The position numbers were made by a program, and so were the translations under genes. The notes beneath the pieces were generated by a model, which saw only the letters and a program-made list of their open reading frames with translations, made no database searches and had not been told where the DNA came from. This document shows, in pieces, positions 26,779 to 33,469 of a stretch of 64,000 nt of DNA. This stretch comes from Candidatus Avelusimicrobium intestinale (GTDB lineage: Bacteria > Elusimicrobiota > Elusimicrobia > Elusimicrobiales > Elusimicrobiaceae). The stretch lies in assembly GCA_902765225.1 (NCBI GenBank), contig CACWYV010000006.1:1-64000 (forward strand), in the 5' to 3' direction. Within the stretch, counting starts at the first letter, position 1; every line of letters starts with the position of its first letter.

Positions 26779-28484
26779 TTGGTTTCTCCTTTCGTCAGAG
26801 AATCGGGAGCCGGTAACAAGGGCGGTTTATCCTCGCTCTTGGCCGTCTTTTCTATTTCTAACGAGTGCATCAGCACACTGGGGGAAATAGCCGATACGGG
26901 AATCCAGCCGGATTCTGCTCCGCAATAACCGTTAAAAACGGCTTCGTCATTAGCGGCTGCCATAATTTCCCCAAAACTCACCAGCGGCGTACCCGCGATG
27001 TCGGCCCCGCGCACGACTTCTTTGCGCCCGTCCGGATAAATCCGATAGACAAGCCACGGTTCTAATTTAAATGTCTGTGCATCACCCGTGGCAGTCTGCG
27101 TAAATCCGCCGGATAAATCTTCAATGATGTATCCGTACGGTTTTTGTTGGGAGCGGATTTCCGCCAACAGTTTCTTCTCCAGTTCATCATACGAAACGCT
27201 TTCGCTGGCGATGAGCCGCGTGTTGCCCATTCGGGCTACGGGCTGTTTGTCTATATTTCCCCGGCCGTGTCCGTTGGAAACGGGGAAACCCTTAATGGGG
27301 CTGGCCGACATCAAAAACCCACGTAATACGCCGTTTTCCACCAGCGTAACCGGACGGGATTTGACGCCTTCGTCGTCGTATTCATAAAATCCGAGCAGCG
27401 GCACACCTTTAAAATTCCGCAAAGGAGCATCATCCACCACCGTTACAAACGGGGCCGTAACCGGTTGGCCGATTTTATCGGTAAACGTCTTACCGAAAGA
27501 ATCTTGTTTTTGGCGGTGTCCCTCCAAACGATGACCTAACACTTCATGCACAAAAACAGCCATGGCCCGGTTCTTTAGAATGGTAGGAACGGTTATCGGT
27601 TCGGCCTCCGGCGCGTGAGTCAAGGCTTCCAGTTCGTCCAGCGAACGGCGCACATCCGCCAACAGTTTTTCTTCTGGGGGCAGTTGCCCCTCTTCCGTCA
27701 CCTCATAAGATTTGTTACGTTTTAATTTGGAACCATCGGCCAACTGATTAAACAAATCGTAGTTCAAACGGGCATACAGAAATGGCGTCTTTACTTGGGT
27801 ACCGGATGAATCCACAAAATAACGATGCCCCTGCTCTACCGAAAATTCAAAATAGCTACCTTGCACAAACGGTTTTCCGCGCGTTAAAGCCGAAGCTTTA
27901 CGTAGCAAAGCCCCGATTTTTTCCAAGTCAAAAGAAACAGCTTCTTGTGTATGGCAATAGCGCGAAACAGGCGGAACAACAAAATCATCGGAATCATCTT
28001 GCCGCTGGGAAGAAATCCGGCTATCTGTTTCTACGCGGCCGAGTTCTTCCTGGGCGGCTTCGGCCATTTTCTGGGTGCCCCGCCACAGTGCCATACGAAA
28101 AGCCGTATTATCCTGCGCAAACGGATCTACTCCTTCCACTGTTTCTACAAAGACTCGGTCCCGGTTATTGTCCCCTTTGAGTAGCCGTGTATTGTCCATC
28201 TTGGGGCTGCCCGCACGGGCACGCACCGCCAACGTAGTGGCTCGGTTCTGATACCGGTTCAATCCGTCCTGTGACACTTCTATGCCTTGTGCGGTTTTAT
28301 CTTCGTAAGTGTAAGAAAGGTAATAAATGGGCGGATTTAATTTTTTCCAAACTTTCTGTCCGCGTTTAAGTTCGGCAGACATGAGTTTAAGCGGTGCTTC
28401 CCGCTGCACGCGGCAGTTTTCCTGCGCAAAAAGGAAGGATACACTTCCTCCCAAAACAAAAATCATCATCGCTATTTTTTTCAT
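26775..28484 (-). CDS. Exported TldD-like metallopeptidase
   Basis: 569 residues from ATG 28484 (AGGAG upstream), with a signal peptide (MKKIAMMIFVLGGSVSFLFA). The zinc motif HEVLGHRLEGH (HExxxH type) lies near residue 355, followed by YDDEGVKSRPVTLVENGVLRGFL and the C-terminal SPSVLMHSLEI. Cytoplasmic TldD/TldE cleaves small unfolded peptides and processes peptides such as microcin B17. The exported version would handle periplasmic peptides, which is inference. The reading frame reaches 28595, but the signal peptide and ribosome site fix the start at 28484. Confidence 0.88.
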   Translation of the reverse strand: MKKIAMMIFVLGGSVSFLFAQENCRVQREAPLKLMSAELKRGQKVWKKLNPPIYYLSYTYEDKTAQGIEVSQDGLNRYQNRATTLAVRARAGSPKMDNTRLLKGDNNRDRVFVETVEGVDPFAQDNTAFRMALWRGTQKMAEAAQEELGRVETDSRISSQRQDDSDDFVVPPVSRYCHTQEAVSFDLEKIGALLRKASALTRGKPFVQGSYFEFSVEQGHRYFVDSSGTQVKTPFLYARLNYDLFNQLADGSKLKRNKSYEVTEEGQLPPEEKLLADVRRSLDELEALTHAPEAEPITVPTILKNRAMAVFVHEVLGHRLEGHRQKQDSFGKTFTDKIGQPVTAPFVTVVDDAPLRNFKGVPLLGFYEYDDEGVKSRPVTLVENGVLRGFLMSASPIKGFPVSNGHGRGNIDKQPVARMGNTRLIASESVSYDELEKKLLAEIRSQQKPYGYIIEDLSGGFTQTATGDAQTFKLEPWLVYRIYPDGRKEVVRGADIAGTPLVSFGEIMAAANDEAVFNGYCGAESGWIPVSAISPSVLMHSLEIEKTAKSEDKPPLLPAPDSLTKGETK

Positions 28485-28514
28485 AAGCACTCCTGCGATT
28501 ATTGTATCAAATCC

Positions 28515-28543
28515 TTGGAAGTCTGTGGAAAAAATGGTATGAT
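28515..28543 (+). promoter_or_regulatory. Promoter of tRNA-Thr
   Basis: TTGGAA (28515-28520) and TATGAT (28538-28543), spacer 17, ending 25 bases before the tRNA. Confidence 0.65.
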
Positions 28544-28568
28544 ATAAGAAAGTAAACGCAAGAATATC

Positions 28569-28641
28569 GCCGAGGTAGCTCAATTGGCAGAGCAACGGTT
28601 TTGTAAACCGTAGGTTGTGGGTTCGATTCCCATCCTCGGCT
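28569..28641 (+). tRNA. tRNA-Thr (TGT)
   Basis: Acceptor GCCGAGG/CCTCGGC, D-stem GCTC/GAGC, anticodon stem ACGGT/ACCGT around TTTGTAA (anticodon TGT), T-arm GTGGG TTCGATT CCCAT, discriminator T. CCA is not encoded. Its last 16 bases recur exactly at 28824-28839. Confidence 0.95.
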
Positions 28642-28647
28642 AAATCT

Positions 28648-28676
28648 AAAAATCCACCGTAAGGTGGTTTTTTGAT
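28648..28676 (+). terminator. Intrinsic terminator after tRNA-Thr
   Basis: Stem CCACC/GGTGG with loop GTAA, extended by A/T pairs and six Ts; 7 bases after the tRNA. Confidence 0.88.
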
Positions 28677-28687
28677 TTAAGCAAGAA

Positions 28688-28839
28688 GCGCACAAACTGC
28701 TTTGTGCGCGTTGGGAAGCGAAGCCCGGAGCGTTGTTTTTGTTTGAGCGTGCTAAGCCGCGAAAGGCAAAAACCGCGAGGGCAGGCCCAAAGGCGTTTTG
28801 CGTCAGCAAAACGACCGGAAGGAATTCCCATCCTCGGCT
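28688..28839 (+). repeat. tRNA-trailing structured repeat, copy C (Thr type)
   Basis: Same plan as copy A: hairpin 28688-28709 (stem GCGCACAAA, loop CTGC); inverted T-arm-like TTGGGAAGCGAA; the GTTTTTG...CAAAAAC core nearly identical to copy A; hairpin 28794-28813 (stem CGTTTTGC, loop GTCA). It ends with ATTCCCATCCTCGGCT (28824-28839), an exact 16-base direct copy of the tRNA-Thr 3' end (28626-28641), followed by six Ts. The remaining bases to yajC hold a probable promoter and a ribosome site (AGGAGG) only. Confidence 0.87.
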
Positions 28840-28984
28840 TTTTTACTGTCCAAGACTTAGTATTAAAAAGTTTTTCAGATATTCTTTTGAATTAATCCGG
28901 CCGATTTACCTTTCCCCCTACCCTTGCGACGGGAAATATGCTAGAATAATGGGGTATACTTACATTCTTTAGGAGGACGTACTC

Positions 28985-29296
28985 ATGGAAAATACTGCCC
29001 AAGGCAACGGCATGCTGTTTTGGCTGTTGTTTATGGCTATCATTTTTGTGATGTTTTTTATGCCCGGTCGCGCCCAGAAAAAGCGCGAGCAGGAATTAGC
29101 CGCTAAAATCAACGCACTGCAAAAAGGCGACGGGGTGATTTTATCCGGCGGGTTCGTCGGCACGGTAGCCGGTTTCAAAGACAATTTGTTGGAAATTAAA
29201 CTAGCGGAAAACGTCAAAATTCAAGTACTTAAAACCGCTGTAATAGGACTTGTAAACGATTTGCAAACCGCAAAAAGTGAAGGAGGAGTGAAGTAA
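28985..29296 (+). CDS. yajC: Preprotein translocase subunit YajC
   Basis: 103 residues: one N-terminal membrane helix (MLFWLLFMAIIFVMFFMPGR), a basic QKKREQE stretch, then the small beta domain LQKGDGVILSGGFVGTVAGF. It joins SecDF to the SecYEG channel. AGGAGG precedes the ATG, and secD starts on the next base after the stop. Confidence 0.96.
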   Translation: MENTAQGNGMLFWLLFMAIIFVMFFMPGRAQKKREQELAAKINALQKGDGVILSGGFVGTVAGFKDNLLEIKLAENVKIQVLKTAVIGLVNDLQTAKSEGGVK

Positions 29297-30712
29297 ATGT
29301 CAAACAAACTAGCCGTAAAATGGGGGTTCATACTCGTCATTTTACTCGGGTCGTTATTCCTGATTTACCCCAACTATCGGTGGTACTCCAAACCACTCTC
29401 CGAGCGTAACGCTTTGGACAGTCTGGGCGAACGCCCCAAACGCATGCTGAATCTGGGCCTGGATTTACGGGGCGGTTCCAGCTTGCTGTTGGAGTTGGAA
29501 GTTGCCAAATTGAGCGATAAAGAGCCGTTGCACGAGGCCATGGCCCGTTCCATTGAAATTATCCGCAACCGCATTGACCAATACGGTGTAGCGGAAACTT
29601 CCATCACCCGGCAAGGTGATAAATGGATTATGGTGCAACTGCCCGGCGTGTCCGACCCGCAACGTGCGGAAGAACTCATTGGCAAAACGGCCATGTTGGA
29701 GTTCCATATCGTTAAAAACGACACAGCCGAAGCCCAAAAGGCCTTTGAAAAAATTGACGACACCGAAAAACCGTTTGACGAAGACGGCAACCTCATCCCG
29801 GAAATTGCCAAACTCGTACCGGAAGGGTACCGCATTTTGCGCAACAAAGACGGCGGCTACAGCCTCCTCAACGACAAAGCCGAAGTAACCGGTGCCGATT
29901 TGGAAAATGCCCGTGTCGTAATGATGAGTGACAACGGCTATCCCGCCGTTTCCTTCACTTTCAACGCCGAAGGCGCCAAAAAGTTCGGCAAATTGACCGG
30001 GGCCAACATCAGCAAGCAACTGGCGATCGTCTTAGATAACGTCGTCCAATCGGCTCCGACCATTCAATCCCGCATTACCCGGGAAGGCCAAATCACCGGT
30101 TCTTTCTCGCCGGAAGAAGCCCGCGCGCTGGCCATTGTACTCAAAGCCGGTGCGCTGCCCGCCCCGGTGCACGTGATTGAAAAGAAAATCATCGGTCCGA
30201 CGTTGGGTGAAGACTCTATCCGATCGGGTTTATCCGCCTCGGGTATTGCGTTGGTACTCATCTTGTTGTTCATGATGGTTTACTACAAAGCCGCCGGTTT
30301 CATCGCCGATACAGCACTGCTGCTTAACTTTGTGTTTACGGTAGCAATTATGAGTTACTTCTCCGCCACGCTAACGTTGCCCGGCATTGCAGGTATGATT
30401 CTCTCGCTAGCCATGGCCATTGACGCCAACGTCTTAATCATTGAGCGTATGCGCGAAGAAAAACGCCTGGGCAAGCCCGTGTACGAAATTATTAACTTGG
30501 GCTATGATAAAGCCTGGTCTGCTATCTTTGACTCCAACATCACCACCATTATCGTGGGGGCGTGTTTGTTGCAATTCGGCACCGGCCCCGTCAAAGGGTT
30601 TGCCGTTACGCTGATTATCGGCTTAGTGGTCAGTTTGTTTACCGCCGTGTTTGTCACACGCGCTATCTACGAACTGCTCTTAACTTCTAACACCAAGGAG
30701 ATCAGCTTATGA
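29297..30712 (+). CDS. secD: Protein translocase subunit SecD
   Basis: 471 residues. Membrane helix 1 is followed by the periplasmic P1 domain (LGLDLRGGSSLLLEL, RIDQYGVAETSI) and the RND-type helix bundle with GMILSLAMAIDANVLIIERMREE, which contains the proton-path Asp. SecDF uses proton or Na+ flow to pull proteins out of the Sec channel. It overlaps secF by 4 bases. Confidence 0.97.
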   Translation: MSNKLAVKWGFILVILLGSLFLIYPNYRWYSKPLSERNALDSLGERPKRMLNLGLDLRGGSSLLLELEVAKLSDKEPLHEAMARSIEIIRNRIDQYGVAETSITRQGDKWIMVQLPGVSDPQRAEELIGKTAMLEFHIVKNDTAEAQKAFEKIDDTEKPFDEDGNLIPEIAKLVPEGYRILRNKDGGYSLLNDKAEVTGADLENARVVMMSDNGYPAVSFTFNAEGAKKFGKLTGANISKQLAIVLDNVVQSAPTIQSRITREGQITGSFSPEEARALAIVLKAGALPAPVHVIEKKIIGPTLGEDSIRSGLSASGIALVLILLFMMVYYKAAGFIADTALLLNFVFTVAIMSYFSATLTLPGIAGMILSLAMAIDANVLIIERMREEKRLGKPVYEIINLGYDKAWSAIFDSNITTIIVGACLLQFGTGPVKGFAVTLIIGLVVSLFTAVFVTRAIYELLLTSNTKEISL

Positions 30713-31686
30713 TGAACTTATTTCCTAAAACACATATTGATTTCCTCAAATACCGCAAAGTATATTTTTCGCTCTTCGCCATTGTATTGGTCTTGGGCGT
30801 CATTTCGTTTGCGACTAAAGGGATGAACTGGGGCATTGACTTCACCGGCGGAACCATGGTACAAGTGCAATTTAATGCGCCGGTAGATATGGGCCAAATT
30901 CGTGCGGCCTTGTCCTCCACCGGGGCTAACTCCGAGCTGCAATCCTACGGAGACAATACGTTCTCCATCAGTGAAAAAAGCACGGAACAGGAAGTTGGCG
31001 TGGTACAAAAACGCATTCAACACGCCTTGGACACTTTAAAAGTGCCTTACACCGTGCAACAAACCAACTCTGTCGGTCCGGCGGTAGGTACTAACATGGC
31101 CGAACGCGCCGGATGGGCGATTGTGCTATCGTTAGTCTTCATCATCATCTATGTAGGATTTCGCTTCAGCAACATCTCGTGGGGCTTCTCGGGTGTGGTG
31201 GCCTTGTTCCACGATTTGTGGGTCATGGCGTTGGCATTTTCGCTAACCGGACGGGAAATTGACCTGGTTGTGGTGGCGGCTTTCCTGACGGTGGCCGGTT
31301 TCTCCATCAACGACACGATCGTCATTTTTGACCGCATGCGCGAAAACATCCACCTACACCCTAAGATGACGTTTAGAGAGTTAATTAATACGTCCATCAA
31401 CGAGACACTCTCGCGCACCGTCATTACAACGCTGACGGTATTGTTTGCTTTGTTCATCCTGTATTTCTTGGGTGGAGAAGTCATCAATTCGTTTGCGTTT
31501 GCCATGTTGATTGGTTGTATATCGGGTGTATATAGTACGATCGCGCTCACAACGCCGCTTGTATACACTTGGAGCCACGGCGAGTTAGCCCCCACGGACC
31601 GCCCGGCCAACCAGCAAAACGTGGAAGCGTTTGTAAAAGAACAGAGAACTAAAAACAAACGCCGCAACAAAAAGACACAAAGATAA
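30709..31686 (+). CDS. secF: Protein translocase subunit SecF
   Basis: 325 residues. Seen: the SecF signature GMNWGIDFTGGTMVQVQF after helix 1, a short periplasmic domain, then FLTVAGFSINDTIVIFDRMREN in the helix bundle. The C-terminus is basic. ATG 30709 overlaps secD; an ATG directly behind it (30712) is an alternative. Last gene of yajC-secDF, followed by a strong terminator. Confidence 0.97.
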   Translation: MMNLFPKTHIDFLKYRKVYFSLFAIVLVLGVISFATKGMNWGIDFTGGTMVQVQFNAPVDMGQIRAALSSTGANSELQSYGDNTFSISEKSTEQEVGVVQKRIQHALDTLKVPYTVQQTNSVGPAVGTNMAERAGWAIVLSLVFIIIYVGFRFSNISWGFSGVVALFHDLWVMALAFSLTGREIDLVVVAAFLTVAGFSINDTIVIFDRMRENIHLHPKMTFRELINTSINETLSRTVITTLTVLFALFILYFLGGEVINSFAFAMLIGCISGVYSTIALTTPLVYTWSHGELAPTDRPANQQNVEAFVKEQRTKNKRRNKKTQR

Positions 31687-31694
31687 TTTATCCC

Positions 31695-31734
31695 GGAGGC
31701 CTTCCCCCAAGGGGAGGCCTCCGCTGACTTTTTA
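31695..31734 (+). terminator. Intrinsic terminator of yajC-secDF
   Basis: Twelve-pair stem GGAGGCCT(T)CCCC/GGGGAGGCCTCC, then GCTGAC and five Ts. Confidence 0.8.
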
Positions 31735-31776
31735 CGTGAATGCCCGCACCGGCGTTGACGCAAACGGTTAGCCACT

Positions 31777-32415
31777 ATGCGAAAAATCAAACGTTTTAAA
31801 ATTACTTCCCGGCAAAAAGAAATCCTGCGCCGTTTGTTGCGGGGCGGCGGACTCTTACGCCAAGCCGGATTTACCACGGAGTTGGAAGTCACCCAATATA
31901 TTATGGAAGGTTTTGGACTTCTCAATCCGGGGGTAGTGTACGAATTTAATCAAGATGCGCATTGGGAACTGGACGATAACCAATCCGTTCATAAGGAGAT
32001 GTTCAGTGCCTGTGCCGTGACCCTGGGCCCTGCCCTGGAGGATTGGTTAGAAAATGCCCGCACGCGCGGCGCCGCCCGGGAGATTGTGGCCGGAACGATT
32101 GCCTTGGAATTTTTAAGAAGTGCGGTGTCATTCGTGACGGACTTAGTCCGCGAACAAGCCGAAAAAGAAGAATACGAAACCTTAGATCCGCAATTTATTT
32201 ATCTGCCTCCGTTTGGCACGGCCGCTGCCCCTAAATTACTGCGTGAAGCCGTCCGGCTGGAGAAAACCTTGGCCGATAAAACCTTGCCGATTTTACTGGA
32301 AAAACTTCAAGCCCAAAAAGTGGAAATCACTTTGGCGGAAGATCGCCTGACTCCATTTTATACGACGGTATTTTTGGTGCCGTGGCAAAAAAGACATAAG
32401 AAAGGTAAAAAATAA
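31777..32415 (+). CDS. Protein resembling the B12-dependent methionine synthase activation domain
   Basis: 212 residues, no signal or membrane segment. The stretch from about residue 75 (FSACAVTLGPALEDWLENARTRG, then AREIVAGTIALEFLRSAVSF) resembles the helical core of MetH activation-domain proteins, whose members read VTLGPxxE...RALLLDAIGSxAVE. The N-terminus and Lys-rich C-terminus are not recognised. If correct it could help reactivate a cobalamin enzyme, but no such enzyme is in the window. It lies 1 base before the acyltransferase gene. Confidence 0.5.
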   Translation: MRKIKRFKITSRQKEILRRLLRGGGLLRQAGFTTELEVTQYIMEGFGLLNPGVVYEFNQDAHWELDDNQSVHKEMFSACAVTLGPALEDWLENARTRGAAREIVAGTIALEFLRSAVSFVTDLVREQAEKEEYETLDPQFIYLPPFGTAAAPKLLREAVRLEKTLADKTLPILLEKLQAQKVEITLAEDRLTPFYTTVFLVPWQKRHKKGKK

Positions 32416-32416
32416 C

Positions 32417-33106
32417 ATGACCCGTCAAAATCCCTCTTCTTACAACGATTGGAAACATGCGCTGGTTTCCGCTTTTGCCTATTACTATACCGTGTTTTTA
32501 GGGTGGACAACCCGCGTCTATTGGTTCAAAACGCCCGAAGCCGATGCCCTGGAAAAAGAAGGAAAAGGGGTTATTTATGCTATATGGCACAACCAACAAC
32601 TCTTTCTTTTGTATCCGTACCGCGGGCGCAAAGTGGCCGCGCTTATCAGCCAGTCCAGCGACGGAGAATATATCGCGCGCTGTTTACCGAAATTTGGCAT
32701 GATGGCCGTGCGCGGTTCCAGTACACGCGGCGGTACACGCGCACTGATCAAATTACTGCAAGCCACGCGCGAGGGCTACTGCCCCATGCTCACCCCCGAC
32801 GGTCCGCGTGGCCCGGTATACAAAGTACAGCCCGGTATTTTATTTTTAGCTCAAAAAACAGGTTGGCCAATTGTTCCGGTGGGAACGGCCTTAAGCCATA
32901 AATTTACCGTCCATTCGTGGGACCGGATGCGCGTACCGCTTCCGTTTGGAAAAACGGCTTTGTGCTACGGCCAAATTATTTACGTCAAAGATACCGCGGA
33001 TATGCCGCGCGCCACACAATTATTGGAAACTCAACTCAACGCTATGACCGATAAGGCCGAGATGTTTATCAACAAAAAACATTTTGATCCGTCACAGCAT
33101 TCGTAA
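32417..33106 (+). CDS. Lysophospholipid acyltransferase-like protein (DUF374)
   Basis: 229 residues of the LPLAT superfamily. Seen: IYAIWHNQQLFLLYPYRG with the catalytic-type His block, LISQSSDGEYIARCLPKFG, VRGSSTRGGTRALIKLLQ, and TPDGPRGPVYKVQPGILFLA. These are the DUF374 hallmarks. DUF374 proteins occur in diderms that make lipid A or related glycolipids and probably transfer an acyl chain at the inner membrane. The donor and acceptor are unknown. Confidence 0.88.
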   Translation: MTRQNPSSYNDWKHALVSAFAYYYTVFLGWTTRVYWFKTPEADALEKEGKGVIYAIWHNQQLFLLYPYRGRKVAALISQSSDGEYIARCLPKFGMMAVRGSSTRGGTRALIKLLQATREGYCPMLTPDGPRGPVYKVQPGILFLAQKTGWPIVPVGTALSHKFTVHSWDRMRVPLPFGKTALCYGQIIYVKDTADMPRATQLLETQLNAMTDKAEMFINKKHFDPSQHS

Positions 33107-33129
33107 GCTTTTCTTAACGCACCATTCCC

Positions 33130-33167
33130 ATTCCCCCGCCGGAAATTGCCGACGGGGGAATAATTTT
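33130..33167 (+). terminator. Intrinsic terminator after the acyltransferase gene
   Basis: TTCCCCCG/CGGGGGAA stem followed by TAATTTTAT. Confidence 0.72.
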
Positions 33168-33235
33168 ATAAAAAGGGGTTATCTAATCCTTTTTAGCGGT
33201 TGTGGGGCGGCGGTTAATCTTTTAAGATAATAGAT

Positions 33236-33370
33236 GTAATCACTTTGTTCTGGGGGATAATAAAGGTATATCCTTTATTACGGAACAACAACACAGGGGA
33301 TAAGCAAAGGAACCGTACAAACGGAACCTGCGCAAGAAGCCCCGGCACACACCGGGGCTTCTATCAGTTT
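33236..33370 (+). ncRNA. Candidate structured small RNA with its own terminator
   Basis: The 360-base gap 33107-33469 has no convincing gene. Within it, TTGTTC pairs with GAACAA around a perfect inner hairpin (AATAAAGG TATA TCCTTTATT); next come CCGT/ACGG and a terminator stem AAGCCCCGG/CCGGGGCTT at 33337-33360. A GATAAT box sits at 33226-33231 with a weak -35. It matches none of tmRNA, RNase P RNA or SRP RNA as I know them. This is structure-based inference only. Confidence 0.33.
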
Positions 33371-33386
33371 TCATCCGATCCGGCCC

Positions 33387-33445
33387 GAGAGGGGACTCGT
33401 ACGCCGGACAATCCAAGGGCCTTGCTTTGTGGGAAAGCAAGGCCC
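33387..33445 (+). other. Possible degenerate tRNA-T-arm-containing repeat
   Basis: GAGAGGGGACTCGTACGCCGGA resembles the inverted T-arm plus GAAGCCCGGA junction of the tRNA-trailing repeats, and also the antisense T-arm of tRNA-Leu at 8.5 kb. It is followed by a perfect 12-pair hairpin (33417-33445, GGGCCTTGCTTT/AAAGCAAGGCCC). No tRNA gene is adjacent. It may be a decayed copy. Confidence 0.3.
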
Positions 33446-33469
33446 CTGGTACATATTGCTAAAACTTCG

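Noticed and set aside
28507-28809. Minus-strand frame containing RGWESNPQPTVYKTVALP across tRNA-Thr; similar frames at 8523-8786, 11137-11385, 14096-14359, 19457-19801
   Set aside because: They are antisense readings of tRNA T-arms and repeats, a well-known source of false proteins.
28642-28839. Region between tRNA-Thr and its 3'-end copy considered as a genomic island
   Set aside because: Fewer than 200 bases and no gene; better described as an insertion of the structured repeat.
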